DNA of 64,000 nt from Chlorophyllum brunneum. Lineage: Eukaryota > Basidiomycota > Agaricomycetes > Agaricales > Agaricaceae. The DNA is taken from assembly GCA_963576785.1 (NCBI GenBank), contig OY756142.1, forward strand, positions 1,488,001 through 1,552,000, written 5' to 3'. The notes below the pieces were generated by a model. That model had not been told where the DNA came from, ran no database searches, and saw only the letters and a program-made list of their open reading frames with translations. The position numbers were made by a program, and so were the translations under genes. This document shows positions 52,758 to 64,000 of the stretch, piece after piece (positions within the stretch are counted from its first letter, which is position 1; the number at the start of each line of letters is the position of its first letter).

Positions 52758-53736
52758 TTTGCGGAAAGGAAGTAGATATCAGTGTACAGTTGAGATGCTG
52801 TCAGAAGGTTGATAGTGGTTCTGACTTATATACCAACGCGATGGGAGATTGAACAAGTTTGCAATGATTGCAAGGGATCGGGAACGTGGACATATGGCGA
52901 CAAAATAGAGATGAAGACGCTTCAAAACGTGTCGACGCAGAAGTCAAGGGTTCCAGCCGCCTTGGTCTGTGGAGCAAAGCTCCGAATACGAACTGGATGC
53001 ATGGGTGATCGAGAAGCGTGAGCCCTTAAGCGCCAGAAGGATGCTTGGACTCGTTTTTGGTGTCACAAGAAGCCCGATGCCGTTTTCCATAAATTTCATC
53101 CAGTCATGGGAGGCCAGAAAACCGGTGAGACAAATTCACCCCGACAGTATTCCAGGGATTGATCAGTGGTGAGATCATACACGAGGTGTCCCGCTATGGA
53201 AGGCCGCGAGGCAGTAGATCTGGTGTTTTGAGTCCCAGAACCCCAACGTGTAACCTGCGACCGGGGTTCGGGTCAGCATGCCCATGTCGTGTAGGGTATA
53301 CTGTTCCCGGCCGAGGGGCACGGGAGCTAGGGAAGATTTGCAAAATGCCTGAAGATCCTGAGTATGGTCTGGGTTTTGCGCGAATGTACTGCATGAATTT
53401 AGTTCACAAAGTGAATAAAGTTTAGCGCCAAGGGTCCTCGGGCTTGTCAATCAGATGAGAAATGAAATTCCATTAGATTCTTAACTGGGCTCGAACAGCA
53501 CCTGTGTCGGAGCGATGACATCTGAGCGATACGAATCTGGCTCGAGGATAGATAAGATTATTAGGCGACCCGCGAACCTTCGCAATAGTGCTTTAGCTGT
53601 GTACCAGGAATCAAATGGTATAAGATAATGTCCCGAAGGGGAGCAGTGGAAAGCACTAAAACCAATCAGAAGAGGTGTATGAGAAGACCGGCGGAAAAAG
53701 TCAAAATTTGTTGACCCACAAATCCCCAACAGATGG
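52758..53736. other. Intergenic stretch between DUF6593 and uL11m genes
   Basis: Short frames only on both strands. The minus frame 53481-53729 has no motif. Holds the DUF6593 promoter and the 3' flank of the uL11m gene. Confidence 0.5.
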
Positions 53737-54247
53737 TCACGGCACTACTTGGATCCCTAGGCTCCGCGCACTGCCAACAATCATCCTTGCAACTGATTCT
53801 AGTGGCAGGTGCTTCATGTGCTCATCCGAAGCCTTGATCTTCGCAATTTCGTACACATGTTTCAGGCTCACGGTGCCCGTGACTTCATGACCTGGTCGGC
53901 CCGCACCCTTCTCAATTCCCGCAGCTTTTTTCAAGAAATAAGATGCAGGTGGCGTTTTGGTGACGAAGGTGAACGATCGGTCTGGCTGCACGGTGATCAG
54001 AGTGGGTGTCGGCACGCCAGGTTCAATGTGCGCGGTCCTTGCGTTAAACTCCTTACAGAAGTCCATGGACTTGACTCCACGAGCACCGAGAGCTGGACCA
54101 ACAGGAGGGGTGGGTGCGGCTTTGCCTGCAGGGACTAGGAGACGCTAGTGAAGTAGTAAGTTTCAAATGAAATAATGGAGACCGAATCGAGCGTAAAGCG
54201 TTGCTTACCACAACCTGCGCTCTGGCTTTCGCAGCAGCCTTCGACAT
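53737..54247 (-). CDS. MRPL19: Mitochondrial large-subunit ribosomal protein uL11m
   Basis: Two exons, 54247-54209 and 54144-53737, give 148 residues. The start [20 protein letters not shown] is followed by the L11 signature [20 protein letters not shown], then [10 protein letters not shown]. Next are [20 protein letters not shown], the linker to the C-terminal rRNA-binding domain, and [17 protein letters not shown] at the end. Full length for the family. L11 binds the GTPase-associated centre of the large rRNA. The first exon is only 39 bases. The gene is divergent from the M28 peptidase. Confidence 0.95.
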
Positions 54248-54409
54248 GGCTTTGGAGTTGAGGAATGGAGGAAGGTGTGGGGAACCGGAATAGCGAGTAC
54301 GTCAAGCTACAAAACAAGCAAGGGAAATTTCGCATCAAGTCACTTGACCCGATGACGTAACGTGGTTGAAACGTCCTTACGCCTGGTCCTGGGTTTGTTT
54401 ACTGCCTTC

Positions 54410-56528
54410 ATGAAGTCCCTTACTGGTATCCTGTCTCTCCTTGCCCTTGTCACTTCGGGTGCAGTTGCACTGCCATATGGAGCACAATCTACCTTTGAAA
54501 TACACCCCGGTTTCGACCTGGACTTGAATGCTCAACGCCTCATCGAACTCGACGGCCATCAACGTGTCTGGATGACCGAGCTTGAGAAGGTATGTCGGCC
54601 TTGCCTTGTCACGCTGTATACGGCGTGTTCACGAATTAAAAGATTCAGGCCAAAGCTCGTGGCACCAAATTCTTCGATGTGTATGAACAATTGGTTGCAT
54701 CAGCATTTGGCTCTAATCCCTCCTCAGGACCGATACCCAAGATTTGGGCAATTCAAACCATCTCAAGCTGGAGCGACGTAAGCTCTCGTTGGTTATCCCG
54801 CGTTTTCCATTACTTCATATGATGTTGCAGCTTCTTTTCCCTCTCCGAGTGCCACAGAGAGAGTGCGACCTATTTTGGAGACCTTGTCTACCAAAGGACC
54901 TCGGGAAAATCTCCAGAAATTCTCAAGCTACCGTACTAGATGTGAGCAATTACATGACGATATGTAGCTCTGCTGAAGATTTTCTAGATTACCGAAGTGA
55001 TGTAAGAAATACCCAGTAGTTCATGCTGGCTCCCAATTTAGGCACCCTGACTCTGATTTCCAGACGGGCCGTCAGAGTCAACAATGGCTTTTGGCAAAGA
55101 TACAGGAGGTATAACATTGTTGTAATGCTTGGGAAGTATCTAAGCACCTAATACCTCTAGATCACTTCGCAATATGCTTCCGAGTCGTTGAGAGATATAA
55201 TCGCTCTCTCAGAATTCCCGCATTCCTGGGGACAGAATACTATTGTAAGCAAGTTTTCCTGGTGAGATTCTATTCGCTGACGGGTGAATCAGATTGTACG
55301 GATTAATGGCTCATCCACGGACGATGATGGTGTTGTGGTGATCGGAGCCCATCAAGATAGGTAAGAGTAGAGGAATGCGTCGGAAATTTCCTCATGTGAC
55401 GTTTCATATCAGCACCAATCTCTGGCCTTTCCTCCCAGCTCCCGGTGCGTTCACTTTGCAGTCGTCTGAGTCACTCTGACCCAAAAACAACGGAAGGTGC
55501 TGACGGTATTGCCCCGTAACTTTCATTGTTTACGTGTACTAAACTTGAATTGGAAGACGATGGATCTGGCACCGTCACGATCCTGGAAGCATATCGTGCC
55601 CTCATTGCGGCCGATTTCCGTCCTGTCCATACAGTGGAATTCCACTGGTACTCTGCAGAGGTTTGTACCCGATTCGCAATTTACGAAGGATATTCGGTCC
55701 CTGACTTGTCATCCATGGTTTTTCCAGGAAGGAGGGCTTTTGGGATCGCAAGCCGTCGCCAGGCACTACGAAACGAACAATGCTCATGTTCTTGCTATGA
55801 CTCAGGTAACATCAGTTGTCCGACCAGATCACCCGAGAGCTAATGTGTTGGTATAGTTCGACATGACTGCCTGGGTTAAGGTTGGAAACAGTCGCAAGTC
55901 TTTCATCGGCACCGCGTTAACTTATTGGGACAGCGCGGGACCCAGGAGGAAGTTGGGATTATCACAGATTACGTGGATCAGGAGTCCGTCTCGTTCTATA
56001 TCCACCACTTTTCATGCACTAATTCCCAGTCAGCCTGACCGAGTTTAATAAGAAGCTTGTGAAAACGTATCTGGATATTCCGTATGTCGAGGTGAGGTTC
56101 CCGTCAATTCCAAGTTGGCCGAATGTGAATGAACACATGTAGACCAAATGCGGATATGCATGCAGCGACCAGTAAGTTTTTTATCCATCTTGTTCCTGCC
56201 GGACACATGCTCAGCAATGAATCATTCAAGTGCCTCGTGGAGTAAGGCAGGATACCCCTCGATCTTCACTATTGGTAAGTCATGGTCTTCCTCCTTCCGT
56301 GCGCGATATCTTACCTGTTCGCAGAAAGCGCGTTTGAGAATTCGAACAAGCATATCCATTCTGCAAATGAGTAAGCTAACCGAGTTGAATCATTAATGAC
56401 TTATCTTACTAATCTTGCCAAGCCGGATCGATATCTCCGACGAGTTCAGTTTTGATCATATGTTGGAATTCTCCAAACTTGCTGTCGCTTTTGCGGTGGA
56501 ACTCGGCGGATGGACAGCGTCCAAATGA
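54410..56528 (+). CDS. Secreted M28 zinc aminopeptidase
   Basis: A signal peptide ([20 protein letters not shown]) and a propeptide with [19 protein letters not shown] precede the enzyme. The two-zinc site is complete: [34 protein letters not shown] (catalytic Glu-Glu), TDYVDQD and [15 protein letters not shown]. It ends [12 protein letters not shown]. The gene is cut into more than ten exons. One is only 9 bases (55497-55505) and carries the Gly-Ala-Asp of the zinc motif. I first saw a frame break near 54780,but using the donor at GAT-GT (54673) restores an unbroken frame. It resembles the bacterial-type leucyl aminopeptidases that fungi secrete to use peptides. Confidence 0.92.
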
Positions 56529-56735
56529 GAACTCTTCGTGTATGACAACGCACCCTAATAGTTACGACATGCCATCTAGCCACCCTTATGAGAGCTGTGC
56601 GATCGTTTTCCTTTGCCAAGATTCCTAAAAATCAACAAACATAAATAGACCAATGGTTGTGAAGTTAGATTTTCTTCGTCCCCCCATATATGCCTTCCGA
56701 TCTTCTCCAGTCACCCGAAGATTGTAGATTCTCCA

Positions 56736-57295
56736 ATGTCAACTCGGATACGCCATCGAGAAGATGTTGAGAAGGCATACGAAGTTCAGTCTAAAGCGGG
56801 AATCGAGGTCCGTCCCTCTCCCGGTATTTCTCGTTGCGGAGCGGCAATGACAACCTTTTACAGGGTGCTATAAGAGGGACAGCAGTCGGCACAGGGCTAG
56901 CCATTCTGGCACATTATACATCGCCTTTGTTCAGGTGCAGAACAACCATGGTTAATGTCCATTATCAAGTTAATCCAGTCCAGGAGACAAACCCTCGCCT
57001 TTAAGGCGTTCCTAATATCAGGATGTACGTATTATTTCTGACGCCGATCACTCTGGTAACTCCCATCGTCAAAATAGTCACTATATCTGGTCTCGTGCTT
57101 AGTGCTGAAAGCGCTTTAATGGCGCACGAGGCCGTTCGGCGCAGAGAGGAAAATATGATTCGCAGGGAAGCGCGCCTGGACCTCGCACGGCAAGGATTGG
57201 TTGGGACTGAGACAGAAATTGCGAAATGGAGAGCGTCACACCTTGGCAATAACCATTCGCCATCCAGTAACATAGATACTGATCTCCAGACCTGA
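56736..57295 (+). CDS. RCF2-like small membrane protein
   Basis: Four exons (56736-56807, 56864-56934, 56984-57024, 57078-57295) give 133 residues. A short N-terminus (MSTRIRHREDVEKAY) precedes KAGIEGAIRGTAVGTGLAIL and a second segment, AFKAFLISGFTISGLVLSAE. Then comes a charged helix, RREENMIRREARLDLARQG. The spacing and the GIEGA turn resemble the N-terminal membrane hairpin of yeast RCF2, a respiratory supercomplex factor of the HIG1 group. The match is partial; the HIG1 half proper is missing. A mitochondrial inner membrane site is inferred. Confidence 0.62.
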
Positions 57296-57419
57296 TAATG
57301 CACACCTCACGAGGATTAATGTCAAGCAACCGGCAGCGGTACTTGTTCATTATGTAGTGCATGTTTACAAGAAAAGGAAGCTAGGACGGAACAAGGGGGA
57401 GCTATCTAATCATTCACCG

Positions 57420-59527
57420 TCATGCATGATTGGGAGCGTGCTGAGCAGAATGATAGTCTTGCCCAACTCCGTTTGGGTGCCACTGATCGTGATTGTGGAA
57501 TTGAGCTGGAGGCTGCGGTGGGGGACCAGGGCTGAAGGTTTGAAACTCAGGGTGCACTTGCTGAGGTGGCGGTGGAGGAACAGGGCCAGAAGGATAGCTT
57601 TCTGCTCCAGGAACAGGTAACGGAGGAGGCGGGGGAGGCTGATAAGGGAGTTGCTGAGGCGGGTATGTCACAGGTGGAACAGGTAGACTTGCTCGCCGAC
57701 GAGGAGCAACTTGGGATGCCGGTGGAGGAGGTGGCGGTACAGGAGGCCCACCATTATTAGGGTACGTGTGTGACTGTGGAATGGGCGGGGGAGGTGGAAC
57801 TTGTGTATACTGCATAGGAGGTGGAGGTGGGGGTGGCAAAGCAGGTGGTGGTGGCGGCATCCCTTCCGGTGGCGGAGCAGGTAAGGGGGGAGTATAAACA
57901 ATCTGTGGTTGAGGAGGTAATGGTCTCGAAGCACTGGACGCAGAAGGGGCAGGTAAAGCTTCGTGGGATGAGGATGGCGTTTGGTAAACCGGGTATGTTG
58001 CAACCCCATTTTGGGCCCGGGGCTGCGCTTGGGGTACAGGAGAGTATTGCTGAGATGGTGCAGGGGTCGGAGAAGGATAAAGGACATATTGATTAGTTTG
58101 CGGTGCGGGGAATGACTGTGGGACATAAGGGGTAGGCGTTGTTGCCGGTATATAGGGAATGGAATTGGGCGGACCCGGCAGAGGAGTCTGGGGAGGTGGC
58201 AGATAATTAGCTGGAGGTTGATAAATCATTGAATTATAAGATGCGGGTGCAGGTGTATGACTAAGGGTTGGGGGATATGCGAGCGTGTCAGTAGCATGAG
58301 GGGGAGATGAGAACGTTGAATTTCCGTTCAATGGCATGAAGCCAGAGGAAGAAACAGGTACACTTGAGAAGCGAGAATTTCGTACGGGAGGGGGATGCTG
58401 CTGGTTCGTATCATACTGGTACTGCGGATCAGGACTGTGAACTGGGTGAACTTCAGATAATCATAGACACTCACCGAATCTCCGAGGTACGGATTGGTCT
58501 GTGGTGGGGCATAACCATGCTGAACGGGCTGCAGATGAATGGATATAAATAAGAAAGCCGGAGCGAAACAGAAAACAGAAAACTCACTGGAAAGCTTTCT
58601 CTCCTTCTGTGCTCTGACAGACCCATATCACTAAACTCATTAGCGACTCGATCTATTACAGCTGCGCCTGGTTTATCGTAAGGTGGGATATAAAGATCAA
58701 GTTTGGCAAGGGAATTAGATGCTCTTAGTGACGAGGGAACAGCCACAGCCACAGAGTCAGAAGGTGGCCTAGAGTGCCCGTATACATTGCCAGACGGTAC
58801 GATATGGGACGGTGAATCATTGGTGGGAACGAACGATCCAGGTCCAGCATATTGTTTGTTGGCTTTGGGAGGTTTAGGGGTGACCTTTTTCTCGGGAGCT
58901 GGAGCCTGCCAAGGATGTGAGTTGCGACAAGGTGATAGGGAGTAGAGGCTCACATTAGACCAGAATGTAAGCTCGAGATAGACCTTGCCAGCAAACTTGT
59001 CTTTATTGGAGAGTGTGAACCACTCTATGGAAAAACTGGTCAGGGATAAACAGCAGTGTTACCCAGAACCAACAGACCATCGGTTTCTCCCTTGGTTAGC
59101 ACCTCCGTCAGATCAACGACAGCCTCTCCAATGAGGTCTGGCTCGCGAGGGTCATCAGCATAACAAGCGATCTTCATGAAATTTCCGCCTTGGATCTTTT
59201 TGGGCCCTTTTGGGTCCTTCGGAGGCGGTGGGGGAGGGGTACCACACACGGTCCTTGCTGGCAAATCGTCGTCGTCCTCGAGCAAGGTAAACCGTAACTC
59301 TTCGTCCCATTCTGGATGCTGGCCACCGCGTTTTATCGCCTTTGTGCGTTTCTTCTCGCCGTTGACAACTACAAGACAGTAGGGATCTTGTTTCCCGATA
59401 TGACGTTTGTTTGGAAGGTGGTTCTACAGCAATTGGTGAGAGGGTGGATGGAGGAGCAGAAGAGCGGACGAACAGCTTTGAGAACAACGACAATGAGAGT
59501 GCCGATCTCGAGGGGGGGTGAGGACAT
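57420..59527 (-). CDS. C2-domain, proline-rich protein, Inn1/Fic1-like
   Basis: The start MSSPPLEIGTLIVVVLKA opens a C2 domain: NHLPNKRHIGKQDPYCLVVV, TKAIKRGGQHPEWDEELRF, FMKIACYADDPREPDLIGEA and FAGKVYLELTFWSN. A Pro-rich insert (six Pro then KDPKGPKK) sits in one C2 loop. The middle holds FSDMGLSEHRRRESFP. The C-terminal 300 residues are extremely Pro-, Gln- and Tyr-rich with many runs of five to eight Pro, ending DYHSAQHAPNHA. The layout fits Inn1 of yeast and Fic1 of fission yeast, which use C2 plus PxxP sites to recruit Cyk3 and Hof1 to the closing ring at cytokinesis. The function is inferred from architecture. Confidence 0.78.
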
Positions 59528-59615
59528 TGACACGACTAGAGTAGAGCAGGACGAGAGAGACCAGCCAGGAGCGCACAGATCCCGTGATGTATTCACTTTA
59601 CTACTACACTACTAC

Positions 59616-62102
59616 TCACAGGCCCGGTCTGTAGCTCTCGTTTCGCTTCAGGATCAGATGCGGCTTCCGATCCGCCAAATCCAACACCATCTCCGCGAAG
59701 AAGCTGTTCGCCCAAGCAAACCAGCTTCGCGTATAATCCTTCTCGTCGTAGATCGACTGTGATTCGTGAATCAGACCGAGACCTGCAGTATTCTAAGCAG
59801 GGCATCAGATTCTATCCCATTCCAAAACATGATACTCATGCTGACATTGGCAATCAGGTACAGGGAGGTCAGAATCTCTTGATCATCATCCGCGCCAAAG
59901 ATGGCGGAAATTTGGGACATGGGCCTGGGTGGAGATTTAAGATTCAGACCGCTCTAAATGAAGCTGGTGTGACCCCATACCAGGGATGCCATGGATCGAC
60001 ATGAGGCCCTCTGTGGTGGAACCTATTAGTAGATTCTTCTGCTTTTTATGCCATGACGTACCCGACACCTTGGAACTTTTTACCCGCAGAAAAATAGGGA
60101 TTCTTTGCAGAAAGCAGAAGTTTGCGTGTGGCCACATAGGCAGGGTGATGTTTATCGAGGAACCCCAGGTACGGCAAGGAAAGCAAAGACTTCAAGAAAT
60201 GTCAGGCCTTTATCCATGGCTAGTGGAGGGAACTTACTGGAACATTTGCATCGTCCATGACATATCGGCCACCGAACCCTCAAGCATCAGCCATCAGTCT
60301 ATATTTTCCTTGTGTGACACATTCTGGAATTACCGTTTGTCTCGTACGCAAAGATGTTCTCGGCAACCTGTTTAAATCTGATCAGTTTGTCCCTTGTCTG
60401 TGGACATGAGTATTGATTGAGCTAACCGTCGTGTCCCAAATGGCGTCGTGAATCCTGGAACTCCACTCTTTTGCTTGTCGGCTGACACCGCTGGACTGGT
60501 GGGTCTGATCCAGGATCTCAGCGAGATGGGTCAACTCAACACTGAGCATTGCATTTGCGGATGTCAGGAAAGCTGGTGGGAGATTTAGCTATCGATCAGC
60601 CCACCTAAAAGCGCCATTCCTTACCAAACGCGCTCAGGTCATCGGAAGGTCGATGGTGAGTACCTACCAAACCCGTAAACGCCTTCGGCTCCCCGTTTCC
60701 ACCGTTGTCAACCATAGGGGACAGCGCGCCATTCCCACCAGTCCAGTTATAAAAGGAGATGAAATTAAAATCCTTATCGAATGTGGGTTGGGACTGCTCG
60801 TTGATGACTCGGAAAATCTGATCAATCGCCGTCCGCCCTATATCATATCACCTCATTGATTTGATGGTCCATGAGCACAAGGAACCCATACAGTTATCAT
60901 TCATGAACGAAGTGTCCTTGGTATTCTGGTAATAGAGGCGCGAAAGTTTGAGGAAGCCGCAGAGGGAGTCGAGCTCATACTGTAACCATGGATCGTAAGC
61001 AGAGGTTGAAGAGTAGACGTTGAGGTTTTTACTTTACACTCAAACACAGTCTGGTTGTCGACAGGACTGGTACACTTCGTGAGCTTGCACCCGGATAATC
61101 CAGTATGTGTACACTAACGGATTCACTGTTACACCGTCCGCCCAATCGTTGTGAGAGGGGGCTAAACCACTCTCTGGGGGAGGTTGGAATGAACCACCTA
61201 AACCCAACTAGTTAGGGTCTGGGGCCGACAGTATCTACGGACACTCACAGTATGGGTACTGCGAGACATAGCGAGCTTCATTGTTGATAACAGCTTTGAC
61301 GAGCTTCGCCAACTCTGGGTCTCCCCCCAGGAGAGTACCATAGTGAGCGAACTACAGAATGGACTCAACATCAGCACATGCACCTCAGACTTCGTTTTGT
61401 AAGCATACTTGATTCGCGGTGTCACGCAACCATTGAGCACGATAGGGTTTTCAGACGTGCGTTGTTCGTGGAGTGGAGCAAAAAAAAAAAAAGACGTACG
61501 TAATGTCCTAGAAAGGGCGCCTATTTAGAATGTACTGAAAGGTATATCAAGCTTACTCCAGTGATGATGAAGGCGAGGTTTTGCTCCTGTGATGGAATAT
61601 GTCAGGTTCTGCTTCTCTTCTCTCCGTCGCCCCAAGAGATACCCACCTGGCTGTAGTATCTGACAGTTGTATCTTAGATCTATTGTCAGTCCCAAAGTAT
61701 ACGCGAATGTTTGCTGAAATACCCAATGTGTTTGGAAATGTATTCTCAAACAGGCGAGCAATATCTGGATCTTTTAACAATGATTTCATGTCGTCGATGA
61801 CTTTCTGTCACAAGTTTATAAGACTTCGGTGAAGCTTTGAGGACAATGGGACTCACCTCAACAGCTGTACTGTTGAATGTCCGGCAGGCTGGTGCAGGCC
61901 GCATAAATGGCAAACCCAGTGGTCCGCTTGAAGGCTCTCCATGTGGTTGCTAAGAATGAACATTCTCCATGAGCCTACGGAACACGCTCAGTCGCCAGCG
62001 TAGACTCACTTGCGAGTACCCCGTATAGTCTGGGCACTGGGCAATGGACTGAACAGCTAACCCAGTCAAGGAAAGCACTATACTCTTTCCGTTCAATTTC
62101 AT
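59616..62102 (-). CDS. Secreted GH125 exo-alpha-1,6-mannosidase
   Basis: The signal peptide MKLNGKSIVLSLTGLAVQSIA starts at 62102. The joined enzyme shows RPACRTFNST-like RPAPACRTFNSTAVE, MKSLLKDPDIARLFENTFPN, FIITGDITAQWLRDTANQF, YGTLLGGDPELAKLVKAVI and YVSQYPYCG. It continues with PPPESGLAPSHNDWADG, THHRPSDDLSAFAF, VGGPHVDPWHPWPMSQ, SLGLIHES and TRSWFAWANSFFAEMV. GDI, HRPSDD and LIHES hold the expected acidic residues. The gene needs an 8-base exon (61507-61500, GDI), and the next intron ends in cg, not ag (61441-61440). So it may be a recent loss of splicing, a rare splice site or a base error. GH125 trims alpha-1,6-mannose from fungal mannans or N-glycans. Confidence 0.86.
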
Positions 62103-62774
62103 GATGAGGCTGAAGATGACGTCGAGTTGCCTCCCCAGCCGCACCAAGATCCAGGTTTTTATATCTCCGGTATATTCGCAGAGAAGTGGGCCCATATGAA
62201 TAGACTCGTGAATTACCCACGGAGTGCCTTCGGTGCGGAGGCAAGGCGTGCCAGGGAGAGAAGCTTCGCCAGCTGGGTTAGGGCGTTCAGGTTGGAGCAT
62301 TCCCGATCCTATGTTACCCATGTCGTGATACCGAAATCGCCACGTCAAGATCCCCTATTACTGTAGACATCGAAACGAATGAAGGGCACTGCTGTCAACA
62401 TATTTCGTGTAGAAAAGACTGAATCCACGGGTTAAGAAGGCAAGGGTCACCTGTGGTCAGGAGGTCCATTCACTCCACCACTTGACATCTCCTCTGATCA
62501 AAAGATATAAACGAATGCACATGGAAAGCCCTACACGCGCTGTCAACAGTGGGAGAAAACGGTACACAGGGGGGCGGATACGTATGGGGGATACACAACT
62601 GGTCCAAAACCATTTAAACAACATTCGCTACAATCAATCTGGAGACAGTTATAATGGACGGGAGGTACACATGTATGCAATGGTGTTACATAGAAAAAGA
62701 AGCTAAAGTGAAAAACAAACCATCATGTAGTCCCTAGAGATCAAACGGGGTCGAGGAGAGGGAAGTCGAATGAA
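62103..62774. other. Intergenic stretch upstream of GH125
   Basis: Promoter of GH125 and 3' flank of the right-edge gene. No gene seen. Confidence 0.5.
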
Positions 62775-64000
62775 TTAATCTGAAGTAGAATTCGTCTCGT
62801 CAGTGATCTTGATACTCGACATAGCGGTTGATAAATCTTGATCTGTCGTATTCTGACCAACAGTATCCAAAGAGGTCGACCGATAACATGCACGAGTAGA
62901 CGCATCAGGATCGGCCTCTGTCGAGCCGAGGGACATATGGGTGGACGCATCACGTCGGTTTTCGCTAGTATTACGAGAGGCGAGGATTTGGGGGGTAGTA
63001 TCAGTCAAAGCACCCTCTTCCGTCTCACTCCCTACATCCAAATTCTCTTGATCATTCCTACCGTTCTCCGTATTTGCTTCCTCTGACCGGAGGCTATGGG
63101 AGGTGGGCATGCTCCTCTCCCGAGACAGGGAAGGCGTGCCTGACGTTTGCAGAATCTGAGCACTCCAACCACTCAGTTCGCTTCCCCAGCTCCCCCTGCG
63201 TGAGCTACGGGGACGTAATGCCCGCACACTAGCATCACGCTCGTCAGTTCCATCTTCACCAGGTACAAATAAACTCGAGCTCTCCGCATCTGGGAACATG
63301 CTCCCACCGAAATGTGACATCGAGTCGCCTCCGCTGAATGCCGAAGGAGGGGTGGAACCATATCCTTGTGGTCCTAAACGTGTTGGTAGTGCATATGCAG
63401 AAGAAGCAAGTGTTAGGACGGAAGCATTGTCGAGAGGAGGTGACGAAGGTCGAGGGTTATTTCTGGGATGATGAGTCGTATGGAGTGGAGCTTGAACAGG
63501 GGACACAGGGCTTGATCCACGTATCTGATGATTACTTTGCGATGAGGGACGCGAGGATTGGGACTGGAAGGTGGCAAAAGTGACAGCAGCGTTGCCCATG
63601 CCATGTGGGTTGCCAGATGATGATTGTCGCATGTGGGTCAGACGATGCGGTATCTGGGAACTTGGGGTAATAGGAACTTGCGCAATATGCGCCATGCCGT
63701 TTCCAGGTAAGTCAATGCTCAGCACAGTCGTTGGCTTCGTGCTGGCTGCAATGCTTCTGAAGGTTCGAGGATCCGAGAGATAAGATGATGAGGAGCGTGA
63801 AGGAGCAGGAGAAGGGGGTGAACTGGGAGGAAGCGGTCGTACGGAAGCATCGTCATCTGCTTCTAGCATACTTGCAGGGGACCATAGTGATTCCCGAGCC
63901 ATGGACAGTCCATCTAGGGCGTCCACTGAGTCATCTCCGTCGTAAGAGTGAAAGTCGTCGTCCCCGTTCAACGACACCGTTTTGCGTCTCACGGATGGAG
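62775..64000 (-). CDS. Ser/Pro-rich C-terminal part of an unrecognised protein
   Basis: One open frame runs from the right window edge to a stop at 62775 without intron, at least 408 codons. The 5' end is outside. Sequence is polar and low complexity: SLNGDDDFHSYDGDDSVDAL, PPSSPPSPAPSRSSSSY, FGGSMFPDAESSSLFVPG, SSRRGSWGSELSGWSAQ and MSSIKITDETNSTSD at the end. No membrane helix or fold is seen. It looks like a long cytosolic regulatory tail with many possible phosphorylation sites. The N-terminal domain that would identify it is missing. Confidence 0.6.
   Translation of the reverse strand, partial: PSVRRKTVSLNGDDDFHSYDGDDSVDALDGLSMARESLWSPASMLEADDDASVRPLPPSSPPSPAPSRSSSSYLSDPRTFRSIAASTKPTTVLSIDLPGNGMAHIAQVPITPSSQIPHRLTHMRQSSSGNPHGMGNAAVTFATFQSQSSRPSSQSNHQIRGSSPVSPVQAPLHTTHHPRNNPRPSSPPLDNASVLTLASSAYALPTRLGPQGYGSTPPSAFSGGDSMSHFGGSMFPDAESSSLFVPGEDGTDERDASVRALRPRSSRRGSWGSELSGWSAQILQTSGTPSLSRERSMPTSHSLRSEEANTENGRNDQENLDVGSETEEGALTDTTPQILASRNTSENRRDASTHMSLGSTEADPDASTRACYRSTSLDTVGQNTTDQDLSTAMSSIKITDETNSTSD

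Noticed and set aside
54673..54840. Apparent frameshift in the M28 peptidase propeptide
   Set aside because: Using an extra intron with donor after GAT-GT and acceptor at cctcag restores [15 protein letters not shown] and an unbroken frame.

Overview
The window reads as nuclear DNA of a basidiomycete fungus, most likely an Agaricomycete. Genes are short and closely packed. Nearly all are interrupted by many 45-70 base introns with gtaag/gtgag donors and ag acceptors. Genes sit on both strands without operons. Several families point the same way: a DUF6593 protein, a bZIP with a C-terminal DUF3425-type region, a Trp-rich GH128 glucanase and a fungal-type P450. Almost every protein was read by joining exons by eye, so outer limits are firmer than some internal splice sites.

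Left part (1-11.9 kb): the 3' end of a GH105 enzyme, a decayed cytochrome P450, a NIPA-type magnesium transporter, SEC12, TAF9 and ISU1 (divergent around a CCAAT-rich promoter), and the splicing factor PRP31. A gene-poor stretch of about 4.4 kb follows, then an SRK1/RCK2-like protein kinase (16.2-18.6 kb) and another gene-poor stretch.

Middle part (22.3-45 kb): a Tctex1 dynein light chain, a PEX11-like protein, a small membrane protein divergent from TVP38, an HSF-type transcription factor, an FPK1/NRC-2-like AGC kinase, an MFS transporter, a small one-helix protein, mitochondrial uS14m, a bZIP factor, RNA polymerase subunit RPB12 (69 residues in three exons) and a Ser/Pro-rich protein.

Right part (45-64 kb): a GPATCH11-type G-patch protein, a two-RRM protein, a secreted GH128 glucanase, an AhpD-like protein, a DUF6593 protein, mitochondrial uL11m, a secreted M28 aminopeptidase with a 9-base exon, an RCF2-like membrane protein, an Inn1/Fic1-like C2 protein, a secreted GH125 mannosidase with an 8-base exon and a missing splice AG, and the 3' end of a Ser-rich protein.

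The genes are mostly housekeeping and do not form one pathway. I found no CRISPR array, no intact transposon, no metabolic cluster and no convincing new multi-gene system. The best leads are the excess of GC-AG introns, the microexons, the non-AG acceptor in GH125, the P450 relic and a few coding-like remnants in the gene-poor stretches.
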